Below are positions 22,627-33,589 of a stretch of 64,000 nt of DNA, piece after piece. The notes beneath the pieces were generated by a model, which was not told where the DNA came from, searched no databases, and saw only the letters and a list, made by a program, of their open reading frames with translations. Origin of the DNA: Apricaphanius iberus (taxonomy: Eukaryota; Chordata; Actinopteri; Cyprinodontiformes; Aphaniidae); contig JAPXFQ010001149.1 in NCBI GenBank assembly GCA_028564705.1, positions 124,001-188,000 of the forward strand, read 5' to 3'. The translations under genes and the position numbers were made by a program. The stretch's first letter is position 1. Every line of letters begins with the position of its first letter.

Positions 22627-22885
22627 ATGTCATCCGTTCAGCCTTTTCAATTTGAACCAGAGCGAAATATTAATGAGGAAGACAGTGCTGACGATGTTTC
22701 ACAAATCAAACATGAAAACGAAGAGCAAGTAGGGGCGGGATGAAGCGAGAGCGGGTCAAAACCGGTGGTGTATGTGCGGCAAATGCATCTCCATGGTAAC
22801 CGAGAAGGACAGCGTTTGTTATCAAGAGCTCCCATTTTTGTCAGCAGAAGTTCACGATGAAATATCGGGCGATCAAATTTATTAA
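22627..22885 (+). pseudogene. P2X7-C-terminal-like (Cys-rich) protein fragment
   Basis: The ATG at 22627 opens an acidic stretch of 38 residues ending at a TGA (22741-22743). One frame over, from about 22760, the sequence reads NRWCMCGKCISMVTEKDSVC and then YQELPFLSAEVHDEI, ending at TAA (22883-22885). W-C-x-C-G-x-C-x2-M...VC is the signature of the Cys-rich intracellular domain of P2X7 receptors, which also occurs in transposon-linked fish proteins. The frame is shifted once and the later part of the domain is missing. I infer that it belongs to the same transposon as the THAP frame. Confidence 0.68.
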
Positions 22886-23145
22886 ATTATTTCATTATTT
22901 TGGAGATTATTAGCATCCAGAGCTGTATCTGCTTTATAATTAGGACATACGGTGAAACGCCCAAATGAATCAGGAGAAAAATGTCGGGAACACAGCCGCG
23001 GATGTTTGGGAAGTTCTGTCCGTCCACAAGCATCTTCCCACTGCTTTCTCCTCTTCTTGTCCGTAGGAAAGCAGTGCAAGCTCACATCACTCCCCTTGTT
23101 GCCTTTTGACTGGAAGTTGCATCCAAAAGCAGCGCAATCTGGCAT
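22882..23145 (-). CDS. THAP-domain protein, N-terminal part (transposon-derived)
   Basis: An 87-codon frame with a clean THAP zinc finger at its N-terminus: Cys4 and Cys9 (C-x4-C), Trp36, Cys52 and His55 (CSRHF), and Pro27. THAP domains are C2CH zinc-dependent DNA-binding modules of about 90 residues at the N-terminus of P-element-like and Kolobok transposases and of host THAP proteins. All zinc ligands are intact and the start codon is natural, but after residue ~70 the sequence no longer resembles a transposase and stops at 22882. The usual AVPTIF-like end of the domain is not seen. It is most simply the first part of a transposase in an internally deleted element. It could still be expressed as a small DNA-binding protein, which is untested. 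Confidence 0.78.
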   Translation of the reverse strand: MPDCAAFGCNFQSKGNKGSDVSLHCFPTDKKRRKQWEDACGRTELPKHPRLCSRHFSPDSFGRFTVCPNYKADTALDANNLQNNEII

Positions 23146-23413
23146 TTTGCTTAATAATGACTTCTGTCAGCATGTAAACAAACACTAGCGTCAATAGCTT
23201 TTCTACCAAGTGCAACCAATATACGTCATCGCCCCCAGAGTGCATTGCGTGTGGAAAACATGGCGTCCTACGTAGGTCAAAATATGTACTAAATATTATA
23301 CATTTCTAAATCAATGGCAATATTTTATGTGTTTCTAACAACATATTTCGGTTTAAGATAAAAATTGTGGCTTATCAGGGCCTACATGTCTTCATAGCCG
23401 GGGTTCCTTTTAA

Positions 23414-26110
23414 GACGGGACACCGTTGCCCTAAAAAACATAGATCCTTTCGCTTATCTCTGAGATTTACAAAAGGCTGACAACATTTCCAAATTAATCA
23501 TGTTGCATGATGGAGGGTTAAAGCTCAAAAGCATCATTGCTGTTTTTCTAGAAGCTTCCTGTTGTCTACCTAATATCTTGCTCTCTCCTGCAGGCTGAAT
23601 GGGTTGGTATGCTACTTTAGATAATTTCCTTTTAAACCGTCTTCTACCGTCACACATCTGACTTCAGGTTGTCAACACTTTACTAACACTGCAAACATCT
23701 GGGCGTTCTTCATCCCGTTACATCACCTTTGACCTTGAACAGCTAACACTTAGCTTGGTGGCTTTTCGGAGGGAAAAATAACATGTTTTTGAGTTTCCAG
23801 CAGGTATAAGGATCATGCATGACCAGCTGCTGAGGAGGCATCCACGTTACCTTAGCTCACCGAATGAGGATGTTCAGAATGTGGTGTGCTTGGGCTGTCA
23901 GCCAGGCATGGTGTAGAACTGATCTGCATAAAACAACTCTGTCGCTGCTTTTCCTGCTAAGATTAATCCCTTTCTTTTTACTGTTGCAACTGTATTATGT
24001 ACAACTAGAAGCAGTTTGATTCAAGCTTTGTTTGAATCTTTCCTTTTGACACAAGAACCAGAGTTTCTTCTGTAAAATCAACATCTTGGGACTGGAGTTT
24101 AAATCAGAGTTTCTGGTCAAGAGGTGGTACAGATTTCTTCGGCAAATCCTCCTGCAGGCTGGGCACTATGAAATGCTTGTTAGAAGCCAAAAACGACCTT
24201 TTAATGAGCATGGAAGGGCCAGAAAATGTTCGCATGTTCAGGAATTACCCCTGACAAGAGAAAGGCGAGGGGGGAGAGGTTCCACATGGCCAAACCAAAC
24301 ATTGTGGTTTTAAGTTATGGTTGCATTTTCTTGAAATGATGCGGTAGACCAACACTGAGAATCAGCGAGCTCTAATTGAAAACAGCTCACTGGAGTTCCA
24401 GCAAACACAGACTGTGGGATCGAGTCTGTTTCTCAATTGTGCTCTGACGCTCTGGTTCTCTGGTCATTCCTCTAAAATCCCCAGAGGGCCGAGGGGTTAC
24501 GATCCAAGATAGCTGGAGGATGAATCATGTGGCCTTTCGTTGGCCATCAAATGACAAGTTTACAGGGTGTCACATTGCCTACTAAGGAGTGAGACGCTGC
24601 ATTTTTTTATTCCCAAGGATAAATTACTTCTCCCCGAAATGCTGATTAGGAACAACTGTAGTTTTCGCTTCCTGCTGCAAACTTCTAGAAAAATCTCAGT
24701 ATTAATCATTTTACGTTTATTTAACGCATTACTTCCCACCTTGTTTTTATGGATTAGATATTTTCCTTGTAATCTAACAGAGCAGAGGAGCTTGAGTGAC
24801 AGCCGGTTTGGGCATCATGACATAGGTCTGTGCCCTTGTCATCATCGCTGATCGTCCCATGCGGGCACTCGGAGTGACAGGCGCCTACAGAAACATTTAT
24901 TCCTTGCGCAGTTGAAAAATAGCTTGTTTGCTGGTTCACATGAGTCCTGGAAATGCACAGCTTTGCCATCCCTTTTTTCCTTCCTCTTTAAATTTTCTGA
25001 TCCACCCCAACACTTAATTTTAATAATATATTTTTAATGGGGGTTTCGGCATGTAGTTCACACCAGATCTTAGTACCAAACCAAATAACCCTACACCATT
25101 CATAAGAAACTTGTCCACTAATCAAGGTATGTGAATTAACTGGGGTGTAGACACATACAAATCACAGTTTAGTACACATTTTTTAGTTTTAAAAATGATT
25201 TAGGCACATAGTTTCGGCACACTTTAATCAAGAAAAATAAATAGAATTGTTCATTTGACACTTTTTTTACTTTGATCATAATTAAAACATTTTTGTCCTG
25301 AATTCATCCCTTTCAATTTCTGAAATTAATCAAATTTTATTAACGTTCTATTACTTAGAAAAAAGGTGAAAGTATAGAACTGAATGGAGATTTCATTTTT
25401 TAAGAATAGAAATAGTAGAAGCGGACATAGCCAGAGTAGAAAACACTTTAACCCCTTGAAAACAGTCAGTGTTAATGCTTAGAAATGTTTAAAGAATACT
25501 TTTCCAATATTTGAGATTAAAACATTCCTAAATCCCTTTGGAGTGGTTTTGATATTTTGACAGCCTAATCACTTACTAAAACCATTAATCTACCCAAATA
25601 GCAGAGTTTACCGACAGCTGGGAATTTTGTTTTGGTGTCACTTTTTAAAGTTGCACTGCTGAAACGTTGCACTACGCTCTTGGTTCCTCACATAAACATT
25701 CTGCATTTGCTCACGTAAGAAAACCTCAGTATTTGTCCGGTACCGAACCGACAAATCTGAATGCTAATCATTCACGGTTAAACCCGTGGAAATAAAGTGG
25801 AACGGAAGGGGATGAATCAACATATTGAGATGCAAAACTTAAAATAATCATTTAAATTCTGGCATTATTTATAAATCAACCAGTGGCAGTTATTAATAGG
25901 TCTTTAAGGCCTAACCAACAACCTATAAAATGTTATTTTTGAATAAGTAAAAGAGATCCCTCAAGACCATCACAATCTTAGCATTGCAAAAGTTACTGAA
26001 GAGATTGTTTACAATGAGTACTGTTAGGGCTATAATCAGGAAATGCAGTGAAATATTGTTATAAACATTGCACTCCACAATGGCCCTAATGGAAACTCAC
26101 GGCACAAGAC
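23414..26110. other. Gene-free stretch with a non-repetitive island
   Basis: 24360-24970 is non-repetitive and of mixed composition, a candidate for conserved noncoding DNA. 25000-26100 is AT-rich. The short open frames have no support. Confidence 0.35.
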
Positions 26111-26114
26111 TTCA

Positions 26115-26470
26115 CTGCTGAAGAAAAGGCGTATTGAAACTCATTTACCTTGATGCATTATTTCTAGAAAAGGAAATAAAACACTGGGTCAGAATATATT
26201 TCGGTCAAATAAGACAAAAAACTGAACTCGAATGTAATTACACTTTAGAGCAGGAATATTAATGCACATTACCACAAAGACATCAACGGGGGAATTTAGA
26301 GGTGGCGGCATCATGGTGTGGGATTTTTTTCCGGCATACTGTACTTGTAGACTTCAAACAAGTGACGGGAGAGATTCCGGATAAGAATCTATGGATTAAG
26401 CAATAGTGGATTTTTCAGCATTACAATGATACCAAACAAACTCTATTTCAGGAATGAACATTATATTCTT
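26115..26470 (+). pseudogene. Tc1/mariner transposase relic
   Basis: Fragments in order: AAAAGGCGTATTGAAACTCA; a WSDETK-like box at 26200-26220 that now reads S-N-K-T-K, so the first catalytic Asp is lost; GGTGGCGGCATCATGGTGTG, coding GGGIMVW (26300-26325); and WIFQHYNDTKQTLFQ (26406-26450), the second catalytic box, in which the usual QQDND is QHYND. In-frame stops separate the blocks. The family is clearly Tc1-like because of GGG-I-M-V-W and the WIFQ..NDxK order. Long dead; ends not found. Confidence 0.75.
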
Positions 26471-27550
26471 AGAAACCACCAGATCCCATCTGAGAAAAGT
26501 TTCTCCACACATATCTAGAAGCTTTCTTTTCCAACAAAGGATTTTAAAAAGATTTCATGATTTCCACTAATTTTCTTTAGCTTTAAGTTTTGTGAGATAA
26601 CTACAACTATTAAAAACTCAAAATCCCTCATAAGCATTTCTACCCGTGGCTTCTTGCTGCAAATGTTGGAAGTTGAAAGGTGAAATGGCCACCAGACGTA
26701 TCATTCTTATGCATTTTTCTGATTTATTACCGTGTGTACAATATATAGAAAATCACCTAACATTTCCTAACCTTCTAGTGAAATTTTATTTCTATGCCAC
26801 ATTTAAAACAACAAAACAACAGAGGTTATTTATCATGAGCATTATAAGCAGTAAAAAACTCAATTAAAGTAGAAAAAACCAATAAAACCCCAAAAAAGCA
26901 CAATTAAAAGCATAACATATCATATAAGAATGACAACTAGAAGCAACAAAACACTCAAAGTGGGTCTGTGTAACAAAAGAATATAAATATACTAATAATA
27001 CTGTTATGTATCTCAAAGTACGTGTCGTCCTGTTGGCTTGTTTATGTAGGAAAGTCCTTGGGATTTCTGATAGAAATTCACACCCCTGGCATTTTCAACT
27101 TTATCCATAGAGTTCAGGTAACTGGATCAATCAAAAGAAATGAATTAAAGCAGCAGTGTTCAGGCCACAGCAGGTGAAATGTTTATAATCATTACATGTG
27201 GTTTAGTAATCTAATCTGTGTGATAGCAAGATGTGGCTTCTACAGTATGTGCAGTTTGTGTTGATTGAATACAAATTTAAATAATTGAAAATGAAATATC
27301 AGACAAATATCATCATTTTAAAAATTGAAGGGTAAAAATTAAGACTTTGAAAAGATAAAACATTTTAATTTGATTAATCACAAGGTACTGTGAAGTAATC
27401 ACGATTAATTCACATTCCTAAATATGACTGAAAAACTACTATTTTCTGTGTAAATAAAAAGACAAAAAAGGAAATAAAGAAGAGATGCAGGGAACTTTTG
27501 TTTTTAACTCATGATATGAACATTTTAAAATAGTTATCTTTTAGCCAGTT
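26471..27550. other. AT-rich spacer
   Basis: No gene seen. Around 27365-27410, GATTAATCAC...CACGATTAATTCACATTCCT resembles the ATTAATCGTGATTAA terminus of fish hAT elements, too short to call. Confidence 0.35.
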
Positions 27551-27598
27551 GTTGAGTCAAACTAATTGGATCTCTTTTCTTATTAATATTGGAAAACC

Positions 27599-27808
27599 TA
27601 GAGCATCCTCTTCATGGGAGAATTCTACAACAGGGTCAACAACAGTCAGAAGCCTAAACAGTTTCCCTGCAACAAAGACTGCTACTGTAGTGGAGAGAAC
27701 ACTGAGACGTCTATCGAGTTTCTGATTCAGGGTGGGATCGCTCTGTTCACACTGGGAGTATCTACCAGAGAGCCACTTAAGGCCATTCAGAGTATCAGAA
27801 GACATTAG
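27599..27808 (+). other. Weak exon candidate (about 68 codons)
   Basis: An AG acceptor-like site (CCTAG at about 27598-27602) is followed by an open frame to TAG at 27806. It contains PCNKDCYCSGENTETS and the hydrophobic stretch FLIQGGIALFTLGVS. The Cys pattern and hydrophobic segment look protein-like, but I recognise no family. The opposite strand is also open over the same span, which weakens the case. Confidence 0.2.
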
Positions 27809-28319
27809 AAAAGGCTGTTATAATTTTGAGCTAACCAAGATATATGAATAAACTTAACATTTGGATCAGCAGTCTCTCTTTAACATCACATAGATCAAAT
27901 GTAACGTACATTCAAACTTCATCAAAAAAATGTCACAAATTAGCATTTTCACATACATAAAGAATACGCAGATAAAACTCTCCAGTTCAAGTTGCCACCA
28001 ATGTTAACGTTAAGAACGAACACGGTGCTCTTATTGTGAAGGTCTACTCGGCTACTCCCGCTAACGAGTTAGCACTCATTTACAAGAGCACCTATCCAAT
28101 CCATACGGGAAGTCTCATACAGAAGTTAATTTATCACTAAGTTGCAATGTTAACTTTTTATGGACGTAACTGCTCCTAAATGTTGAAATAAAGAGGATTA
28201 GGAAAATAGTAAAGTTATGTTTAGGCAATGCTCCTTCAATGTTAGGATTACCAATAAATCAACCGGGTTACCCAATCAAGCCGAGGTAGATTTATACATA
28301 AAATAATATCACACTCCCC
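27809..28319. other. Spacer, no gene seen
   Basis: Non-repetitive AT-rich sequence. Confidence 0.3.
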
Positions 28320-28612
28320 TAAAAAAAAAAAACACTCTCAAAACAATTGATAGTTGTTAATCTTTGCATGTATTTGTATGATACCCCCCTCCCCTGTTTG
28401 TGTCTTCTTGTTGTATACTTTCACTCTATTCGATAAAGTTGTTGAACACCATGTGGGGTAGACGCCGAATAGATTACACGCAGAAGAAACCTCTGCTTTG
28501 GACTTCTCTTTATTTTTTTTGTGTTTAACTGTTTTCTTAATTTATGCAACTGTGAAGCACTTTAAATTGCCTTGTGTTTGAATTGTGCTCTACAAATAAA
28601 CTTGCCTTGCCT
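28320..28612 (+). mobile_element. LINE-type 3' tail (AACTTGCCTTGCC)
   Basis: The tail CTGTGAAGCACTTTAAATTG, CCTTGTGTTTGAATTGTGCT, CTACAAATAAACTTGCCTTG is a common fish non-LTR 3' end. The same tail is at 60945-61003. The upstream part to about 28320 probably belongs to the 3' UTR. No coding part remains. Confidence 0.65.
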
Positions 28613-28620
28613 ATTTGTTC

Positions 28621-28694
28621 TACGGCGGTTTCCGCTTGGGATTTCCGACATGGATTGGATAAATGGCGGCGCCTATGTCGGTTACTGTAAGTGC
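28621..28694 (+). promoter_or_regulatory. Possible TATA-less start site and first coding exon
   Basis: AAATGGCGGC at 28662-28671 fits the YY1-type motif that overlaps start codons of many housekeeping promoters. The ATG is followed by GCGGCGCCTATGTCGGTTAC (MAAPMSVT) and a strong GTAAGT donor. It lies directly after a LINE tail and has no recognised downstream exon within the window. Transposons can also carry such starts, so this remains a candidate only. Confidence 0.25.
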
Positions 28695-28699
28695 AGTTG

Positions 28700-29020
28700 G
28701 GTCCCTCTCCTAATTTAGTCCAAAAACATCACATAAAGTGAATAATGCAAATTTTTATGCAGTTTTACTGTACTGAAACTATACAGTGGACCAGCATGCA
28801 TAAACCAACATAAATACGGCATATTTATAAGCAAGACCGAGCCGACAGCCAAAGCAGATGGAATCAAATAAGGATGATTCCCATTAACAACTAATGGATC
28901 ATATCAACTGAAAGCCGAAACATCGATAATTATAAACTCACTATTTGCGTTAAAAAGATGAATTTGAATGAATTAATAAAATATCTACCTGCGTTAATGT
29001 GTTAGATTTGACAGCCCTAG
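28700..29020. mobile_element. Possible hAT-type end (TTTGACAGCCCTA)
   Basis: The stretch ending CTGCGTTAATGTGTTAGATT, TGACAGCCCTA at about 29020 matches the terminus of a fish hAT group. The left end was not found, so the start is arbitrary. Confidence 0.35.
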
Positions 29021-30052
29021 TAGAAATAGCTTATGACTGGATATTTTAGACCCCGTCAGTCAAAATGATGGATAAAACTTGTAGCGCAACCTCTGGCTCA
29101 AATGTTGGGAAATGTTATGCGAGACGACAGAGCTGTCCTTCTGGCACAGGAACGCTGAGAATTCCCTTCCCTGAACAGGGAGACTCGCAGGCTGCAGTTT
29201 AGTGTCGTTAAAGCAAGATTCTCAACCCATTCGAGGAGAAAACATCTGCTCCCCGCTGTTAAATGTTATTCACTGTATTGTTTGCTTCTCCAACTAACAC
29301 TGGGTCACTATAGTCAGCGCTGATGTGTGTTCGCTAGTCACGAACAAGTTACATATTGTATTTGTGTTTTAGCGACGCTGCAGAAGGACAGGAGGACATC
29401 AGATGAGCACGGACTGTTTCCACCTGCCAGGTGCCTGGTCTCTAATCCTACCTCTCTGTCTGATTAAACACACACAAGCACACACACACACACACACACA
29501 TAGGCACAACAAGGTCATCTCTCTGTCAACCATACAATAGTGCTCAGTGCCCATCTGGCCCACATCCTAAATACTTCCTCTTTAGAAAGCAAATAAAAAC
29601 CAGAAGAGAGAGAAACACTTAGAATAAAACTCCTGAGCTGTTTCCATTTCAGGAAAACTTATTGAAGGGGGTTGCATTGATTTTTATGATAAATATTTGT
29701 CATTATTCATCTGTCTATGGGATCTCGCTTAAAGTTGGTGAAGAGGAACTATATCCGCCTCACTTTTTCCTGCACATTTTTCTTTCCTCCTTTTGCAAAG
29801 AATTCTAAAGGATTTTGGTCTGTTAAAATAGAAATACAACCTTATACTAAATTTATGACAAAAATGTCAACAGTCATCAAGGTTTTAAAATAAAATCTGC
29901 TAAAACTAGAGACTGGATGGGGTTTTTGTTTTTGCATGGAGAAACGGATGGATGACAGTTAAAGGAATCTAAAAGATGAAGCAAAAAAACTGACGGTCTG
30001 AAACGTTTGGACAGAAAAAATACACCAGTCTTCAAAGCAGTAATGTAAGCAG
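29021..30052. other. Non-repetitive island and spacer
   Basis: 29100-29470 is unique-looking and includes CACCTGCCAGGTG at 29421-29433, two inverted E-boxes of the type bound by Snail/ZEB factors. The rest is AT-rich. No gene supported. Confidence 0.35.
29479..29500. repeat. (CA)n microsatellite
   Basis: Eleven CA units, with shorter CA runs just before. Confidence 0.93.
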
Positions 30053-30056
30053 TTAA

Positions 30057-30404
30057 AGGGGAATTTCGTTTTTTTGTTTTTTTTTTCCAACCTGGACCTA
30101 ATTTTTAGCTAATTTTATGTTTTCTTACTCACCCTAAGAATTTTGAAGCCAGTCTGAGCCGTTCAGCAGTATTTATGTCCACTTCCTGTATCACCGTACG
30201 TCCGTAGAATGGGAGTGGCTGGGGCAGGACAAATTGCTGCTTGTAATACGGTTTAATCTGCCCAAAACACAATAATTTTACTTTTTTTTACATTCTCCTT
30301 GGATTTACAAAAGTGCTTCTTGCTTCTTTTCCGGGCCGATTCTGACATAATCTACATTTACGCCGCACCAGGACTTTTAGAAAAAAAACAAACAGAATTG
30401 TCCT
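30057..30404. mobile_element. TTAA-flanked MITE (348 bp)
   Basis: TTAA lies at 30053-30056 and 30405-30408. The element starts AGGGGAATTTCGTTTTTTTG and the reverse complement of its end is AGGACAATTCTGTTTGTTTT, an imperfect terminal inverted repeat. The target and ends fit piggyBac-like MITEs. A related left end is at 62397. No coding frame. Confidence 0.72.
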
Positions 30405-30589
30405 TTAACAGTCCTGCTGCAGTTTAAATGTGTATGACATCCAAATGGGCCCAGACTTTAATTTAATTACTGGTATGGAAATAGTAACGCGTTAGATTAG
30501 TCCTTACTCAAAAAGTGGTCATATTAGGAGTAACGCGCTACTAAGTAACGTGTCACTGGGTTCGGGTAATACTGCTCTAATGTATCTGT
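30405..30589. mobile_element. Transposon fragments (GTAACGCGTTA type)
   Basis: 30410-30460 mirrors 30335-30375 as an inverted repeat across the TTAA site. 30485-30580 (AGTAACGCGTTAGATTAGTC, GAGTAACGCGCTACTAAGTA) is the terminal region of a common fish DNA transposon rich in ACGCGTTACT. Boundaries are not resolved. Confidence 0.5.
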
Positions 30590-30875
30590 TAGTTTACAAA
30601 TACCACAAACCGATACTTAAAATGTGGAAACTCTGAAATAATTTAACAGGAAATGTTTATTTTTCACTTGAAATTTTTGCTTTATGGTTATTTTTATTTA
30701 TATTTATTTTATCTAATTCACCATCATTTGTTGTAACAAGCAGAGAAGAAAATAAAACCAATTTATTGGACTTTTTTGTGCGAAGGATCTGCATTGGTAC
30801 TCAGTATCAGCAAGTACTCGTATTCAAGTATCGGTATCGTATCAGTTTGAATAAAATTTTAGCGTTGCATCCCTA
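30590..30875 (+). mobile_element. Right part of a hAT MITE (TAGGGATGC type)
   Basis: It ends AGCGTTGCATCCCTA and shares about 49 identical bases (ATCTAATTCACCATCATTTG...) with 48938-48987 inside the hAT MITE at 48871-49464. It is another copy of that family. It lacks the 353-bp insert found there and so serves as an empty-site reference. The left end is unclear. Confidence 0.68.
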
Positions 30876-32599
30876 TCTCTGGCTGCTTCTATCTATTGAA
30901 TTCTTCTGCATGCCTTATTTATTCTTATGCTTTTTTTCCCTTGCTTTTTGTTCTGTAAAGTTCTCTTTTTTTCTTAAAACTGCGCATAACGTCTACTGTA
31001 TGTGTCGGCACCCAGCCAATCTTGTGAGTCGATGTCATCGGCAGGCACGGGGCCCTAAGCAGATCTGGAACCTTCAAATCATCCAACGTTCTCCACAGAT
31101 TCGGGTCGGAAACAGTCAGAGACAACCTAAATCATAAATGTATTTCAACAAAAATCTGACCACTATCTTCGTGTCATTGAAATTTTTAGTATCAATGAGG
31201 TAAAAGGAATCGTTTTTGGCATTTTAGTTGTTGGGATTCATTTCCTCATATTAAAGAACATAAATCGTCCTGCAGGCCATGAATCAGATCATTTTGACAG
31301 CATCTATTGCTGGGAGTGGTGCGCTTTGATACGAAGAGGATCGGAGGGCTTTGTAGGAACGGTGACTCCCATCCTCCTCCATCTCCTCCCACTCTCCCTG
31401 GGGAGGCTTGGCCTTTTTCGCATCCCCCCTGATAGCTTTTATGTCTGATGAGTTTCTGTGCTGCAGAGGTCACGATGAGGTCAAATGCAGATCTGAGGAG
31501 CTTCTCGCAGTAGATAAAGGAAGATCAGTGCAACAAATAAGCCTGAACAGGTGCCTAAACAGCACTCTTTTTATTACTATGAAGGTTCTTCACTTTGTGC
31601 CTTTTTAAAACAACATTTTTGCTGCTTTGTAATCCTTGTAAGCACTAAACGTCTGTAGAGTCACAGGATTGTTCCTGTAAAAGCTGGACGCATTTTGTGT
31701 TGTTTGATCTACATTATGATAGTGGAGGAATTCCTTGTGGTGCCATGCTGTCTGCGCCATCCCCTCTCCTCACCTGGTGAGGCTGTGATTAAATATCATT
31801 ACCCCTCAGGTCATGAGTATCGCATACAGGTAGAGCCCATCGCTTCTTCCCTTTGCTGTGGGACAGCAGAGAGTCGCTGAACTCCAGCAACTGCAGACGG
31901 TGTTGAAAGTTTGTGGCACACTAATGAGAAATCTGTCATCGACGGTGCGCTACAGGGAACTCAGAGAAAAACAGAAACACCAGGGGAAAAAAATAGATTA
32001 TATGGTGCAAATTCTTGCCTGAATTCCTCCCCGAACCACCCACACCTAAAGCTTTACAGACACAAAGTGATCCCCCTGTAACAATACCTCAGTAGGTATC
32101 AAAGATCTCCACCTTCAGCCAGCTGTAGACGGTTATTAGCTGCGAAAGGCAGGAATGCAGCAGTATATTTCTACTGTTCTGTTGTTTCTTAACTTCTAAA
32201 GTATTCTTCTGTATAATGAGGAATGCAGAACACTTAGTTTAACCCATCCTACCTCTATGATGTATCCAAGTACTTTTAGTACCATTAGATTTTTGTTTAG
32301 TTTAAGCAGTTTGCTACTTTTGTGAATTATGGAGACACATAGTCATAAAATGCTCCTTTTTTGTCTAATTGTGTTTATACCAGTCTACTCTTTAGTAAGA
32401 GTAAGTAATTATTTCTAATCAAACTTTATTTCAAGTTACTTATATGTAGTTTTATTGAAATTTTTGTTTGTTTGTTTTTGAATTCGTAAATAATTTTGTT
32501 TTAAAGGTTAAAAAACTTTCATAATAGGTATTTTAATCAAACAGATTTATTTTTTCATTAATTATGACATATTTCTTTCTTTAGTGCATTATTTTAATA
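30876..32599. other. Gene-free stretch
   Basis: 31240-31900 is non-repetitive, the rest AT-rich. Several open frames (up to 123 codons starting in the hAT MITE) have no support. Confidence 0.35.
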
Positions 32600-33586
32600 A
32601 GGGATGAAGTTTGTAACGTTACACAGTCAAAAACCAATAGCAATGATTTGGGTTATTTAGCTTGTCATGAAATAAATAAATCGGAGTTTATTAATCAAAG
32701 TCATATTTACCTTCATGTTATTTATTCATATAAAACACACTCTCACAATTTACAAATAAAATTCTTAGTTTACAAAGTAAATATTTAGCCCGAAACTAAA
32801 CGTTTGGCTTGTTAACTAAATATTTAGTCTACAAATGAAGTATTCAATTACGAACAACATACTTTATTAGCAAGAATTATATTTAGCTAGCAAGCTAAAC
32901 TGGCTAGCTAAAAATTCAGCTTCGAAGTTCGAACTAAAGTTACACAGTCAAAAATGATCAATAAGTTATTTAACCTGTCAAAAGATAAATAAGTGTATTT
33001 AAAGTCTCAAAGCCATATGCCTATGTCATTTATGCATTTTTCAATAGGACAAAGTTTCAAACAACTTTTTTATTAAGCCAAATACTTAATGAAACAAATT
33101 AGATATTTGGCTCTAAACTAAACATTTAGTTAATTAAATATTTAATCTCAAAGTTCAATATCTAACTTCAAACTTAATACTTAGCAGTATCAACTTATCT
33201 AGTGGTAAGCAAGACCCAACTTTTATTTTGATAGTCCACTTCCGCTTCCCAGGAAATCTTTTTACATTTTAGCTAAATATTTAGCTCTAAATATTTACTT
33301 GAAGCTATCTATTTAGCTGGCCAGTATAGCTTGCTGACTAAATGTTTAGCTCCAAACTAAATATTTAGATTGAACCTAATATTAAATTTGTAAACTAAAC
33401 GTTTTGCTTGTTAGCTAAATATTTAGTTAGAAACTGTGACATTTACCAATAAATAAATAATATGGACTCAGTTATTACTTAAACAAAATCCATCTATTTG
33501 CCGCTTTTTTCCCTCCTATATAAGGCTAAATAACCCAAATTATTGCCATTAATTGTTTAGTATTCAACTTCACAAATGGCGCTCCA
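32600..33586 (+). mobile_element. Palindrome-MITE copy d (987 bp)
   Basis: The left end is AGGGATGAAGTTTGTAACGT, then TACACAGTCAAAAACCAATA and GATTTGGGTTATTTAGC. The right end is AACCCAAATTATTGCCATTA with CACAAATGGCGCTCCA. The interior has about twenty CTAAATATTTAG-like motifs with irregular spacing and an internal second copy of TTACACAGTCAAAAATGATC near 32940. That suggests a partial duplication or a nested second copy. Noncoding. Confidence 0.82.
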
Positions 33587-33589
33587 TGT

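Larger units (their letters stand above)
22400..23409. mobile_element. TTAA-flanked, THAP-encoding Kolobok-like transposon (1,010 bp)
   Basis: TTAA is present at 22396-22399 and 23410-23413. The element begins AAGGAACTAC and ends GGGGTTCCTT, so the outer ends are inverted. A long inner inverted repeat pairs 22525-22590 (GCCATTGTTGTCTGCG, CAATGCACTCTGGG, TGACGTCATA, GGTTGCAC) with 23205-23265. THAP-domain transposase plus TTAA target is the hallmark of the Kolobok superfamily. It carries a THAP frame on the minus strand and a P2X7-C-terminal-like frame on the plus strand, converging at 22882-22885. No catalytic domain remains. Confidence 0.82.
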
